From the NCBI GenBank assembly GCA_021464245.1, contig JADCRB010000025.1:4467903-4531902 (forward strand): 64,000 nt of DNA, written 5' to 3'. The stretch is from Carallia brachiata. Its lineage: Eukaryota > Streptophyta > Magnoliopsida > Malpighiales > Rhizophoraceae. Shown in pieces: positions 25,959 through 37,881 of the stretch. The position numbers were made by a program, and so were the translations under genes. The notes below the pieces were generated by a model. It was not told the DNA's origin. It made no database searches and saw nothing but the letters and a program-made list of their open reading frames with translations. Each line of letters opens with the position of its first letter. The stretch's first letter is position 1.

Positions 25959-26739
25959 TGTTGGGGAAAGGATATGATCACAATAATTACTGATATCAAC
26001 ACAGCAACCAAACAGGCCCCGGTCCCGGATCTGTCCTCTTTCCCTACGGATTAATAAATAGACAGGATACTAATTTCACTAGTACCAACAATCACCAACC
26101 AAGCAGCAATAATCAGCAGAAAAATAATAATATCGAGACACAGAATTTTTACGTGGAAAACTCCCCGATATGGAGAGAAAAACCACGGGACGCTAGTCCA
26201 GCAAAACTTCCACTATGTAATGGGATCACAGTAAGTCTTTCCAGTACACAACCAGAGTTCACCTATACGTACTAGAAATTCATCAAGAAACACATTCTTG
26301 GTTCACCAATTCTCTACAATATCACACAGACGATATACCAGAAAACGAGAAATCTCACCAAATGGTGGAACTACAGTAGAACCCGGAGGGACTAATGGAA
26401 GATCTGAACCGTTGGATGTGTAGAGCACGTTCCCAGGATGAACATACTGAAAAATGGGCTCGATCGGAGCAAAATCCACCGTTGGATCTTCTGGAATGGC
26501 TCCCTTTCTTCTTCTCTTCTTCTTCCCCGAGCTTCCTCTCTCTTCTGGTTTTTCAATTTTTGTTTTCTCTCTCTTCCTCTCACACACTCACACACGACAC
26601 CACTTTCTCTTTCTTTTATCTTTCTTTTTTTCTTTCTTTCTCTCTTTCCTCTCTTTTTCTTCATCTCTTCTCCTTTGTCTCCCACTCACTCTCTTTCTTT
26701 CATTATTTATTCTTCTTTTTATTTGGGGTTGACCCCACA
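25959..26739 (-). repeat. Copia 3' LTR
   Basis: This 781-bp repeat matches 30780-31574 along its length. The plus-strand ends are TGTTGGGG and CCCCACA. The differences from the other LTR are mostly short insertions or deletions in simple-sequence tracts. Confidence 0.93.
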
Positions 26740-26751
26740 ATTCTCCCCCTC
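26740..26751 (-). other. Copia polypurine tract
   Basis: On the minus strand GAGGGGGAGAAT lies directly before the 3' LTR. This is the expected plus-strand primer position. Confidence 0.75.
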
Positions 26752-29700
26752 AAGCCCAAATAGGGAGTTGGGTCATACCTGCTGTCTTCCTGCAGTAAGC
26801 AAACTTCTCGGTAGACAAAGCTTTAGTCATCATATCTGAACCATTCTCGTCAGTATGGATCTTCTCAAGGTTGAATTGCTTCATCTCCAAGGCATCTCGA
26901 ATCCAATGATATCTCACATCAACATGTTTGGATCTCGAGTGAAATGCAGGGTTCTTAGAAAGGTGAATGGCACTCTGACTGTCACAATAGAGAGTATACT
27001 CCTCCTGCTCAAAACCAAGTTCCTGTAGGAACTTTTTCAACCATAGCACTCTTTGCTGGCTTCTGTTGCCGCTATGTACTCTGCTTCAGTAGTGGACAAT
27101 GCAACACACTTTTGCAATTTGGATTGCCATGACACAGCTCCCCCTGAAAAAGTCATCAAATATCCGGAAGTGGACTTCCTGGAATCAATGTCACCTGCCA
27201 TATCTGCATCTGTATATCCATCCAATACAGGATCACTATCACCAAAACATAAACAGAATCTGGAGGTGCCTCTGAGATACCTGAGTATCCATTTAACAGC
27301 TGACCAATGCTCTTTCCCGGGGTTGGAAAGAAACCGACTAACAACGCCAACTGCATGAGCAATATCCGGCCTCGTGCACACCATGGCATACATCAGACTA
27401 CCCACGGCGGATGCATAAGGAATCTTTTTCATCTCTTCCTCTTCCTCAATACTTTAGGACACTGTCTACACTTAGTTTGAAGTGACCTGCGAGTGGAGTA
27501 CTAACCGGTTTTGCCTTGCTCATGTTGAACTTTTCAAGGACCTTTTCGATATATCTCTCCTGAGATAACCAAAGCTTCTCATTCTTCCTGTCCCGAATGA
27601 TTCTCATACCAAGAATCTGTTTTGCCGGTCCCAAATCTTTCATGGCAAAAGACTTGCTCAACTCTCCTTTCAAGCTAGCAATCTTCTTGGTGTCACGACC
27701 AAGAATCAACATATCATCCACATACAGCAGGAGAATAATAAAATCATCATCAGGAAATCTTTTCACAAACACACAATGGTCAGAAGTAGTCTTACTGTAG
27801 CCATGATCTTCCATGAAGGAATCAAACTTCTTGTACCATTGTCTGGGTGCCTGCTTGAGCCCATAGAGACTTTTCTTCAACCTGCACACTAGCTGCTCTT
27901 TTCCCTTAGCTAGAAAACCCTCAGGTTGTTCCATGTAGATCTCCTCTTCTAAGTCACCATGGAGAAATGCAGTCTTCACATCGAGCTGTTCAATCTCAAA
28001 TTTAGCTTGGCTGCTAAACCGAGGACAACCCGGATCGAAGACATCTTGACCACTGGAGAGAAGATCTCTTCAAAATCAATGCCTTTCTTCTGCTCAAAGC
28101 CCTTCACAACCAATCTTGCCTTGTACCTTGGTTGCGAACTGCTTTCAACTGTCTTCAGCTTGAACACCCATTTGTTTTTGAGTGCTCTCTTGCCTTTAGG
28201 CAGCTTCACCAAGTCAAATGTGTGATTCTCATGCAAGGAACTCATCTCTTCTTGCATGGCTTTAACCACTCTCTTTTATGCTCACCAGAGATGGCTTCTT
28301 CATAACTATCAGGCTCTCCCCCATCTGTAAGCAACAAAAACTCAGTAGGAGAATACTTCACTGAAGGTACACGTGGCCTGGAAGATCTCCTCACTTCCTG
28401 CGGTGCCACTGCTGGTGCCTGTGGAATCTGTACTGGTTGCACATCTTCAACATCATGATCACCAGGTGTAGATGCATCGGGTGTAGCATCATCTGCCTCT
28501 TGAGCATCTACCTCATGTGCATCGGGTAGTGGAAGGTTGTTTTCCTTTGGCATTAATAATGTCTCTGATCTCTGACTGTGCATTCTGAGCCTTTTCAGGA
28601 TCCCCAGAGAACTCATCTTCAATGAATACCACATCTCTGCTTCTGACAACTTTCTTGTCCACTGGATCCCATAGCCTGTAGCCAAATTCCTCATGCCCAT
28701 AACCCAGGAAGATACACTGCTTTGACTTCCCATCAAGCTTAGACCTCTCATCTTTCGGAATGTGAACAAATGCCTTGCAGCCAAACACTCTCAAATGATC
28801 ATATGAAACATCTTTCCCCTGCCACACCTTCTCGGGTACCTCCCCATCAAGAGGAACTGAAGGAGAAAGGTTGATTAAGTCGACTGCAGTTCTCATTGCC
28901 TCAGCCCAAAAGGATTTAGGAAGTTTAGCATGAGAGAGCATGCATCTGATCCTCTCAACTATAGTCCGGTTCATCCTTTCTGCTACCCCATTCTGCTGTG
29001 GAGTCTTGGGAACCGTCTTCTCAAGCTTGATGCCATGTTCTCTGCAATACTGCTCAAATGGACCCCGGTACTCACCACCATTATCTGCTCTGACAGCTTT
29101 CAACTTCTGCCCTGTTTCTCTCTCAACACTAGCATGGAAGTGTCGGAATACATCAAGTACCTGATCCTTGGACTTTAGCGGAAAAGTCCACACCTTCCTG
29201 GAATATCATCAATAAAAGTAACAAAATACAATGCACCACCAAGAGATCTATCACCCATGGAGCAAACATCAGTATGAACCAAATCAAGAACATGTGATCT
29301 CCTATGTGAAACAGATCGCTGAAATGCAACTCTATGTTGTTTGCCTGCTAAGCAATGAGCACAAGTTTTAAGGGTTGTACCAGACAAAGGAATGACTTTC
29401 CTTTTGGTGAGAATGTCTAGTCCCTTCTCGCTCAAGTGACCAAGCCGCTGATGCCATAACTCAACTGAGGAGTCACCAATTGCATTCAACTCCCCCTTGC
29501 ACAATTTGGCCTCTGTCCTGTACAGAGAGTCTTTCTTCCCTTTTGCAATCAGGAGATTACCTCGGCTCAACTTCCACTTGCCACTGCGGAATTCACTGAC
29601 ATAGCCCTCATCATCAAGAACACCGGTGGATATCAAATTGAGTCGTACATCTGGAATATGCCTCACATCAGTAAGGATCAACTTGCAGCCAGTGTTAGTT

Positions 29701-30323
29701 TCCAAGCATATACTACCAATGCCAACAATTGGACACTCTGCCCCATTTCCCATCTTAACATGGCCATAACTGCCACCATGATAAGATGTGAAGAACTCTC
29801 TCTGAGACGTGCAATGGTATGTAGCCGCTGAATCAATTACCCAAGTGCAATCCTGGGATGTGAAATTAATGCAACACTCATCACTGACCACAATAGAAAC
29901 ATCCCCATCAGATGTAGCTGCAACTGTATTTGCATCTTCTTTCTTCTCTTCACCTCGGTCTCTTGACTGATTTCTTTTGAATTTTCTGCACTCCTTTATG
30001 CCATGTCCGAGCTTTCCACAATAATAGCATCTCATTGACTTCCGAGACTTAGACTTGCCTCTTGACTTGTCACGGTTATCAGGATTGTTGGAGTTTCTTG
30101 TTCTACTCCTTCCTTGTCTCTGATTATCCCGTCTCTCTACAACAAGTGCCTCGGAATGAGAAGTGAATCCCTGCTCTTTCCTTCTGGTCTCTTCATTGAA
30201 CAAACTCTCTTTCACTGGAAGCATCAAGAGCTTGCCATTAGGAGCTGAATTGTTAAGTGCTACCACCAATGTCTCCCAGGTATCAGGTAATGTACCTAGA
30301 AGAATGCAGCGCTTGCAATTCAT
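26752..30323 (-). pseudogene. Copia Pol region: protease, integrase, reverse transcriptase, RNase H
   Basis: Reading from 30323 leftwards: a gag zinc knuckle CYYCGKLGHGIKEC, a protease site WVIDSAATYH (Tnt1-like), and the integrase HHCC zinc domain (HQRLGH, CAHCLAGK). Then come integrase acidic residues in HTDVCS, VRADNGGEY and NGVAERMNRT, and the RT motif LLYVDDML. RNase H residues follow in DGYTDADMAGD, STTEAEYIAA and YCDSQSAIHLSKN. Catalytic residues are all present. The frame nevertheless changes at about 29190, 28540, 28265, 27985, 27440-27470 and 27045, mostly by loss of one base. No intact polyprotein is encoded as written. Confidence 0.9.
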
Positions 30324-30738
30324 CCAGTGAGATCCCCATTTTTGTCAACTGATTCACCAGATCTTGGAAGTTGTTCAAGTGCTCAGCCATACTGTTACCA
30401 TCTCGGTACCTCATATTCACAAGTCTTTTGACAAGAAAGACTTTATTCTGAGCTGTCTTCCGTTCATACAAACTGGCCAATTTATCCCACAAGACCTTCG
30501 CATTAGTCTCCTGAGACACATGGTGAAACACACTGTTATCAATCCATTGCCGAATCATACCGACAGTTTTTCTGTTCAGTCTCTCCCATTCTTTCTCGTC
30601 CTTGTCTGTTGGTTTGGCTTTATCTCCTTCTATAGGGTCATACAAATCCCTACAAAAGAGAATATCCTCCATCCTCGGCTTCCATATCGAATAATTGGAG
30701 GCTGTCAATTTAAACATGCTGGTGCTACCTTCTTCCAT
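30283..30738 (-). pseudogene. Copia Gag N-terminal region
   Basis: The frame starts MEEGSTSMFKLTASNYSIWK, the usual copia gag start with a UBN2-type domain. It covers the capsid-like part (WIDNSVFHHVS, LWDKLASLYERKTAQNK). A one-base frame change near 30320 moves the reading frame to the zinc-knuckle segment. It lies just downstream of the primer-binding site. Confidence 0.88.
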
Positions 30739-30766
30739 TTAATTAATCCCAAACACAGAACCCAAA

Positions 30767-30778
30767 GCTCTGATACCA
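30767..30778 (-). other. Copia primer-binding site (tRNA-iMet)
   Basis: The minus strand reads TGGTATCAGAGC one base after the 5' LTR end. It is the standard complement of the initiator Met tRNA 3' end used by many plant copia elements. Confidence 0.93.
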
Positions 30779-30779
30779 C

Positions 30780-31574
30780 TGTTGGGGAAAGGATATGATC
30801 ACAATAATTACTGATATCAACACAGCAACCAAACAGGCCCCGGTCCCGGATCTGTCCTCTTTCCCTACGGATTAATAAATAGACAGGATACTAATTTCAC
30901 CAGTACCAACAATCACCAACCAAGCAGCAATAATCAGCAGAAAAATAATAATATCGAGACACCAGAATTTTTACGTGGAAAACTCCCCGATATGGAGAGA
31001 AAAACCACGGGACGCTAGTCCAGCAAAACTTCCACTATGTAATGGGATCACAGTACAGTCTTTCCAGTACACAACCAGAGTTCACCTATACGTACTAGAA
31101 ATTCATCAAGAAACACATTCTTGGTTCACCAATTCTCTACAATATCATCACACAGACGATATACCAGAAAAACGAGAACAATCTCACCAAATGGTGGAAC
31201 TACAGTAGAACCCGGAGGGACTAATGGAAGATCTGAACCGTTGGATGTGTAGAGCACGTTCCCAGATGAACATACTGAAAAACGGCTCGATCGGAGCAAA
31301 ATCCACCGTTGGATCTTCTGGAATGCTCCCTTTCTTCTTCTTCTTCTTCTTCCCCAAGCTCTCCCTCTCTCTCTGGTTTTTCAATTTGTTTCTCTCTCTT
31401 CCTCTCACACTCACACGACACACCACTTCTCTTTCTTCTTATCTTCTTTTTCTTCTTTCTTTATTTCTCTCTTTCCTCTCTTTTTCTTCATCTTCTCTCT
31501 CCTTTGTCTCCCACTCACTCTCTTTCTTTCATTATTTATTCTTCTTTATTACCCCATTTGGGGTTGACCCGACA
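30780..31574 (-). repeat. Copia 5' LTR
   Basis: This 795-bp repeat is the partner of 25959-26739. It is 5' with respect to the element's own transcription and ends next to the duplicated GTTGG at 31575-31579. Confidence 0.93.
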
Positions 31575-32033
31575 GTTGGCGTACAGTGGAACCCGTCCAA
31601 CGGCAACGATCCTCCCGCTGACACACTCCAGCTCTGCGTCGGCACTCGGTGCCTGATCTTCCAACTCTCTCGAGCCAACAAGGTGCCGGCACTCCTCCGC
31701 CGGTTTTTGTTAAATGAGGACATCACTTTCGTCGGAATATGGAACGGCTCGGACGAGAAGAAGCTGTGGATGACGGATCACGACTTGGAGATTCACAAGC
31801 TGTTGGATTTGAGAAGGTATGTGGAGACTGACGATGGAGAGAGTCTGGACAGAGCTTCCGTGGAGGAGATAGTGGAAGAGTGTTTGGGCTTCAAAGGAGT
31901 GAGATTGGATAAGTGTATCAGTATGAGTGATTGGGATGATTATCATCTCAGCGATGATCAGATCTTGCAGGCTTGTGTGAAAGCGTACGTGGCTTTTGAG
32001 ATTGGTGTCACCTATTCTGCTTGGTCTTTTTGA

Positions 32034-33176
32034 AGGTCCACTATGGTTGATTTTGCTCTTCTTTTTTTCTTCTTTGTTTAGAAGAAAATCAACTGCTGGT
32101 TTTGGTTGCTATAATCAATTGGACCTTTTCTGGTTACTTTGCCACTGTTGCGTTTTTCATTTTTTCATTTCCTTTTTTCTTTCATGGGGATCGGTCTAAT
32201 TTCGTGAAATTCTTGATCAGTGGTTTACTTTTGATCTTGGTCTTGTTTCCGTAGTTGGTGATCTTCGATCAGTGATTCAGTGGCTTTTTCGATGAATGAA
32301 AATGCTGCAGTACAGCTTACGATCTGTGGTTTAGTGGTTTGTTTTGGTGGTGACTGTTTGGGTGCCCAATTAATTGCCTTGCGCAGGATACCAGTCCTTT
32401 CCGTATATTTTGCTCAGTTTTCTGTCAGGCAGACAAGCGACGCAAAAGTTGGCCTAAAATGGCGTCTGCCTAATTTATTGCTTGCGCAAATGGGCTTATG
32501 ATTTTCCATGATTTTCAATTGAAGGCATCGAAAGACCAGAGACAGTACCTGTCCACGGCTCCAGTTATATACATGACTAAAAATATTTGATAATCGAGTA
32601 CAAAACTCTGAGCAATGAAAGCTAATTAAATGTAACGACTAATAAATTGAAAGAACTGTAACGATATTATAGTCTACGATGAACTATAATATAGAGTATT
32701 CTTTCTAAAATCTTGACAATTAACGGATATTCTATTAATAATCAGTACAATTAAGGAGGGTTTTGATGACTTGCCTTAGACGAAATGGATGTTCAAGTTT
32801 TTTTTTGTCTTAATAGGCTCCTTTTTCATGAGCGTAGATTATCTTCCTTAGGTCGGGGAAAAAAAAGGATGGTTTATTTGTAAGGTAAAATGACTGAAAA
32901 AGCAAAGATTAAATTAGACTAAATTTTCGTTCGCCCCCAACTTATGCAATCCTCTTCTTTTATCTAAACAAATTCAGGATGGACGACAGAACCAAGGAAA
33001 AAAGAATGTAGATATGAAGAAATTCATGGACATATGAAATTAAATAATTTTTTTTTTATACATTTATTTTGTTTTCTTTTGCTCGGAGGAGTGAGGAACT
33101 GATCCGTTTTGTCTCTTTCACACGCAACATCACCTACTTGGATTTTTTTTTTTTTTTTTGCCAGACCTGCTTGGAT
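32034..33176. other. 3' flank of the exonuclease-like gene and intergenic DNA
   Basis: The first few hundred bases are probable 3' UTR. The remainder shows no gene. Confidence 0.5.
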
Positions 33177-33669
33177 CAATGTTGTTAAAACCGGTTCGGA
33201 CCGGCCAGTCCGACCGGTTCAACCGGTGACCGGTCAAAGGTCCGGGCCGGTTTATGACTACAGTTACTCCTTAACTCGGATCGGTCAAAACCGGTTTGAA
33301 CCGGTCAAAAACGGGTCAAAACCGGTCAAAAATCGGACCCGGTTCAACCGGTATAAAGTTTTATAAATTATAATTTGATCCCAATATTTATTTAAATTAT
33401 AATTTGAGTTTTAAATTTAATTAAAATTTTCAATTTAGTTCTAAATTTATCAAAACTTTCAATTTAGTCCTAAATTTATCAAAATTTTCAATTTAATCTT
33501 TAAAAATTAAAAAAATAATATTTAATAATCATGTATAAGTATTATTTTTTTAAATTATTTTTATAAATATATATATTAATAAATACCGGTTCAAATACCG
33601 GTTCGACCGGTTGAACCTTCACCTACTAATGTTTCCGGTTCGATGACCGGTCCAGTTCTGACAACCTTG
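33177..33669. mobile_element. hAT-like MITE rich in CCGGTT motifs
   Basis: The element starts CAATGTTGTTAAAACCGG. The right end is its inverse relative, reading inward CAAGGTTGTCAGAACTGG. It is flanked by an 8-bp duplication, GCTTGGAT, at 33169-33176 and 33670-33677, which fits the hAT superfamily. Both ends carry clusters of AACCGGTT and GACCGG; the middle is AT-rich. There is no transposase. Superfamily is inferred from end sequence and duplication length. Confidence 0.8.
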
Positions 33670-33974
33670 GCTTGGATCATTGTAGGAAAAAAAAAATCAA
33701 AGAAAACGAAAAAAAAAACCACCTGGTTGGATCAATCATCGGTTTGATGAGCTTCATCTGAAACTTGTCAAGATCTCCAATACCAAGGACTTGATAAACG
33801 GTCCATGTCCATTTCGCTGGCAACTATTATTGTTGTACTTATAATAGTCACCAGTCACTGGCGCATTACCAGCCCTCCTTGAAACGCTTGAAACATCACG
33901 CCCGCTGCACATAAACTCTCCATCAAAGATGATAGAATCAAAAAAAAAAAAAAATGAGGGAACCATAAATTACA

Positions 33975-34332
33975 ATCACCTTACGAACTATTATAAACCA
34001 TCGCATCTTTAGGCTCGACTTCTTTGGCACTTCTATCTCCGTCAAGGTCATGTCATCCGCTTATGTAGTGAAGAAGTGGCTTAGCTCCACTCTTTATCTA
34101 CGCTGCCATAGACACCAGTTTGGGCCACTTGTTGTCGGTGTCAGAATCTAGTGGACTTCTTCAAACTGCAATGACCCTCCCATCGATACTCTACAGCTTT
34201 GCGTGGGGATCCGTGTCCTCATTTTTCAACTCTCATTGGCACACACCGTTCCATTTTTCCTCCACCGATTTCTTCTAAACAAGGACATCACTTTCGTCAG
34301 AATTTGGAACGGTTTCGACAAAAAAGAACTTG
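33975..34332 (+). pseudogene. Degraded tandem copy of the exonuclease-fold gene
   Basis: Translation in one frame gives LDFFGTSISVKVMSSA, then KKWLSSTLYLR, LVVGVRI, DTLQLCVGIRVLIFQLS, then RFLLNKDITFVRIWNG. This is colinear with the gene at 25771-32033. A TAG interrupts it right after GVRI, close to where the intact gene has GVQW. The N-terminus is unclear and the C-terminal third is missing. It is a decayed local duplicate. Confidence 0.8.
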
Positions 34333-35200
34333 TGATTTTTCCTTGTAACATTTTATTTCATTTTACAATATAACCAACAACTTGTAGCTGTTTTTCACAT
34401 TCATTGTGAGAGAAGAGAAACTAAGCAAAAGAATAAGGTCCCCAATTAACACTCTTTATGTCATCTTAATATATGTCAGTTTATGATTTTCCATTTTCAA
34501 AACTTTCCTGGATTGCAACTAGATTCACCGAATCCTCTGTGTCCACCGCTGCCACCACCAGATACTCTTTTTGTAGTTGTCATAGCCTTGTAGGCCTTCG
34601 CTAGCTAGCAATGAGATGCAGTTCGACCACAATCCATCCTTCAACTTTGTATTGGCCGTCAGCAGCTAATCTTGGCCAACTCCTACGCGTCAGCTACAAT
34701 GTCCCACTTGGTCCTCATCGCTACCTTAGTGATTGATCCTTGCAAAGGCTTTTACGCCTGCCTTCTAATGACGAGGCCATATTGTGGTGTTCCAAGCGCA
34801 GACTGTCTATCTCTAGTATTGTTGATTAAATATGCGTGATGTCGCTGCTCATGAAGAAGGATTGGGCAAAAAGTTATCATTGGAAGCAGTGGCGCAGTTT
34901 GGGATAAGTCTTCTACCATGTTAAACCAAAAATACCTTCAACCATACTCTGTTATGATAAATCCAATACAGGGGTAACACTATTGAGCTAAAACAGACAA
35001 AGACCCCACTGATCTACTTCAAAGGATTAGAATTGATGGTGTGGAATACAGACATGCTGAGAAGTTGTCCAAAAAAACAGCTGTCAGCAGTTGCAGAAAA
35101 TGTCACCAAGCAGGACATAATTAAAAGACTTGCAAAAATGAACCAGCTTTTCCTCCTCCCAAAAGGGCAAGACTAGTTAGTGTCATTAATTTTATTTAAT
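34333..35200. other. Intergenic DNA with possible transposase remnant
   Basis: Most of the stretch has no recognisable coding sequence. Near 35080-35170 the plus strand translates to SCRKCHQAGHN, a stop, then KTCKNEPAFPPPKR. This resembles the CCHC zinc knuckle and tail of MULE/FAR1-type transposases, but is too short to be firm. Confidence 0.35.
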
Positions 35201-37620
35201 CAGCAAAGTCAAATACCGTTTATTTTACAGACTTATACTTTATGTAATGTAATCCAAAAGGAGCAAAAATACCACATCACAAGTTCCCTCACAAAGGTCT
35301 GGTCTAAGTATTGTCAATAATCAACAATTATTAGATGTAAGGAAAAAGCAAATGCAAATGAGTACAAGTGATGATGCTGGAACATCTTCTACTTCAGAGG
35401 TAGTCCATGGTATTTGTACTTAAGAGTTAAACATCAACACCTGTTGAAGATTTCTCTATTTTTTTTGTATTGAAGAGTTGTCGATATGTCCCTTTTTATT
35501 TTTGTGTCAGACAATAATGACATTTTCTCTTATATTGTATTTTGTTTTTTGTTGAAAGCTAACATAATTGCTTTATTAAGTACACATAGTGTATGTACTT
35601 AGGATATATAGGGGAATTGGTATCTATTGTACACAAGGGATGCAAACTGTTTTTGTTGACTATTAGTACTTTATCATTAAATAAAAAAAGTATTTTCCTT
35701 TTAAACATTATTGTCTATTGGTACTTTATCATTACCCAAAAAAAAAAAAAAACTTTTGAAATTAAATATTTTATTACATTAGAAATAAATGTTGAAGTTT
35801 AACAATTACAAAAGGCAGCACATAAAAGCAAAGTGGTTCTTACAAGTATTCTGATAACACAAATAAGACCACCAAAACATTGAATATATATATCCTTAAG
35901 CATTCAAGCAAATGCCCAGCACTACTTCTTACCCACATACTACTTATTTATCACCACCCACAATATATTTATTTCTCATCATAAATAGAGCAAAAGTTTC
36001 CTTTTCTAGTGTCATCACTACCTCTTGCCCCACTTCCAATAGTCTTCCCAAATATAATAAGGAACAATAACAACTATGTTAATAATAAGAAGATCACAAG
36101 GCATTTTGAGCGCCTTCTTTTTTGGTTACTTGCATTCTCAGCATTAGCCACCCTTCTCAACAGCCCTCGTATAATTTGTTGCGCCTCTGGACAAACAGGA
36201 GGATTGATCCACTCAAAAAATTCATAAGCCTCTCCTCTCAGTCAAGTATTAAAATTAAAAAACTTCATCACAACATGCAGGGCATTAATTATGAAATATA
36301 GAGTTTTAACCAGAAAATTATAAAAAAACAAAAAAAAGTCGTAATAGTAAGGCCATGGGCTTATTGGAAGGCTTGCACATGCTCTGAAACCCTGGCCGAG
36401 ATTTAGGTCCCTCTATGATGTCTTCAAAATTCCAGGTTTGTTGTAATAGCAAGGCTTCATTTTTTTTGTTATCCTTCTCTTCTTAGTTTTGTCTTCTTTC
36501 TCTTTTTGCAATTTTAATAGGGCAAACAATCATTTTTGCAGGAGCTTCCGTTGTTTTGTCGTTGGAACCTTGGTCGAGAGGGAGAGAGAGCGAGAGTTTC
36601 AGAGACAATCAGAATAGTGAGAAAGGGTGATGAGGTGAGAGAGAGAAATAAAAAGTTTTTGAATAAATGAAGAAGAGAGAGAAAACAGAAATGTCATGTA
36701 TACAATAGTAAATAAGCTGGCGTGCCACGTCATAACATTTTGGTGAATGAGACTGTCATATAGTGTTCCACGTCGGTACTTAATGGTAGATGCCTACTAA
36801 GGAACGTTTCTAACCTTATTGTATTAATTTTTTAATGATGTTGACCTACACTGATAATTTTGAAACTTACTAACCCACATTCGTCAAATTAAAAAATTAC
36901 TAATTTAATAGAGGACTTATTCCGCCGCAGTTATATATGTCCAAGTGGCAGTAGAGGCAAATTGGGAAAAAGTTGGGATCTTTCGAAAAATTTTGTAGTT
37001 GTCACACTTTTTTTTTGTTGTTCCACTAAAATGTAACTTTTTCTCAAAAAAACAAAAATTTTTTTTTCATAAGAAAAAAGTGTGATGTACACAAATTTTA
37101 TAAACTTATTTAAAAAAGTTTTTTTTTTGTCAAGATGTATATACTATTTCGAATACATTTCATTATTGAATTAAGTTGTTTATCTTTTCACTAAGTAATT
37201 AGAAAAAAATTACATTCATAAAATTGCGATTTTTTACTTATTATTTAAATAAATAAATATATTATTATCATTTTTTGATATATCTTGTAATTTAAATGCC
37301 TTGTCAGGTGCTTGTTTTCAGATTGAAAATACTTAACCTATACGTTATTCAAATAAATTTAGTAACAACTCCAAATACCATATAATATTTTCTGTGCTAT
37401 ATCTATTGTTAAGTTTTCTGTTTTCTTTGTGTGTATTACATATTTTTCTGTCTTTGCCCAACCCTCGAACACTCAACATATTTTTCCTTAGATAAATTTG
37501 TCTCCAAAATCTGGATCCGATGGGGAGAGGAGGGCATTAGTGCTTCTGGGTTTGAACTGTGATGTTAGCAATTCAAACGAGATTAGTATTGGAGCTTGGG
37601 GGGGCTTATTAGCTATGGAA
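35201..37620. other. Intergenic DNA
   Basis: No gene is supported. The sequence is AT-rich with a short GA-rich stretch at 36580-36680. The part after about 37620 is probably the FCA promoter and leader. Confidence 0.5.
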
Positions 37621-37881
37621 AGACGGCGTGTACAGAAATGATATGGTCAGGCCCAGCCACAAAACAAGCCAATCCAAAATAACAGGCCCAAAGCACATCA
37701 CGAGCCTAACTCCCCGAAATCGTTTCCTCCTCTTCTCGTATTCCTTTCGCTTTCCTTTCGTTTTCTTTCCCTCCCGAACCACTTGCACTGGCAGACTGGC
37801 TCGGTCATCGTTCACACTCCATCTTCTTCTGTAATTACGAAGAATCTTTAGGGGTCCTAGGGTTTCCTTAGTAATTTATGA

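Larger units (their letters stand above)
25959..31574 (-). mobile_element. Ty1/copia LTR retrotransposon, complete structure, broken frames
   Basis: The element is 5616 bp, coding on the minus strand. LTRs are 25959-26739 (781 bp) and 30780-31574 (795 bp). On the plus strand they start TGTTGGGGAAAGG and end ACCC(C/G)ACA. A 5-bp duplication, GTTGG, flanks it at 25954-25958 and 31575-31579. The primer-binding site matches the initiator methionine tRNA. Domain order gag-protease-integrase-RT-RNase H is copia type, related to Tnt1-like elements. The coding frame is interrupted repeatedly by single-base changes. The near-identical LTRs and the still-open host frame indicate a recent insertion. Confidence 0.95.
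25771..32033 (+). pseudogene. Werner-type 3'-5' exonuclease-fold protein, split by a copia insertion
   Basis: The coding parts are 25771-25958 and 31575-32033. Ignoring the insert and one copy of the duplicated GTTGG, they form one uninterrupted 213-codon frame with no stop or indel. The frame begins MTPGISIVEHSTAKQNHRLY and ends VAFEIGVTYSAWSF. The fold is the DnaQ/WRN exonuclease family, which removes nucleotides using four acidic residues and a Tyr (DEDDy). Here Exo I reads GVGVQW, where active enzymes have DxE. Exo III reads QACVKAYVAFEI, with Lys at the usual Asp before AY. It was probably catalytically inactive before the insertion. The mobile element sits in antisense orientation in the exon and truncates the protein after about 62 residues. 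A broken second copy lies at 34 kb. Confidence 0.8.

Noticed and set aside
26395..26839. Open frames in the copia LTR
   Set aside because: They arise from the CT-rich part of the LTR and recur in the other LTR at 31224-31656; not genes.
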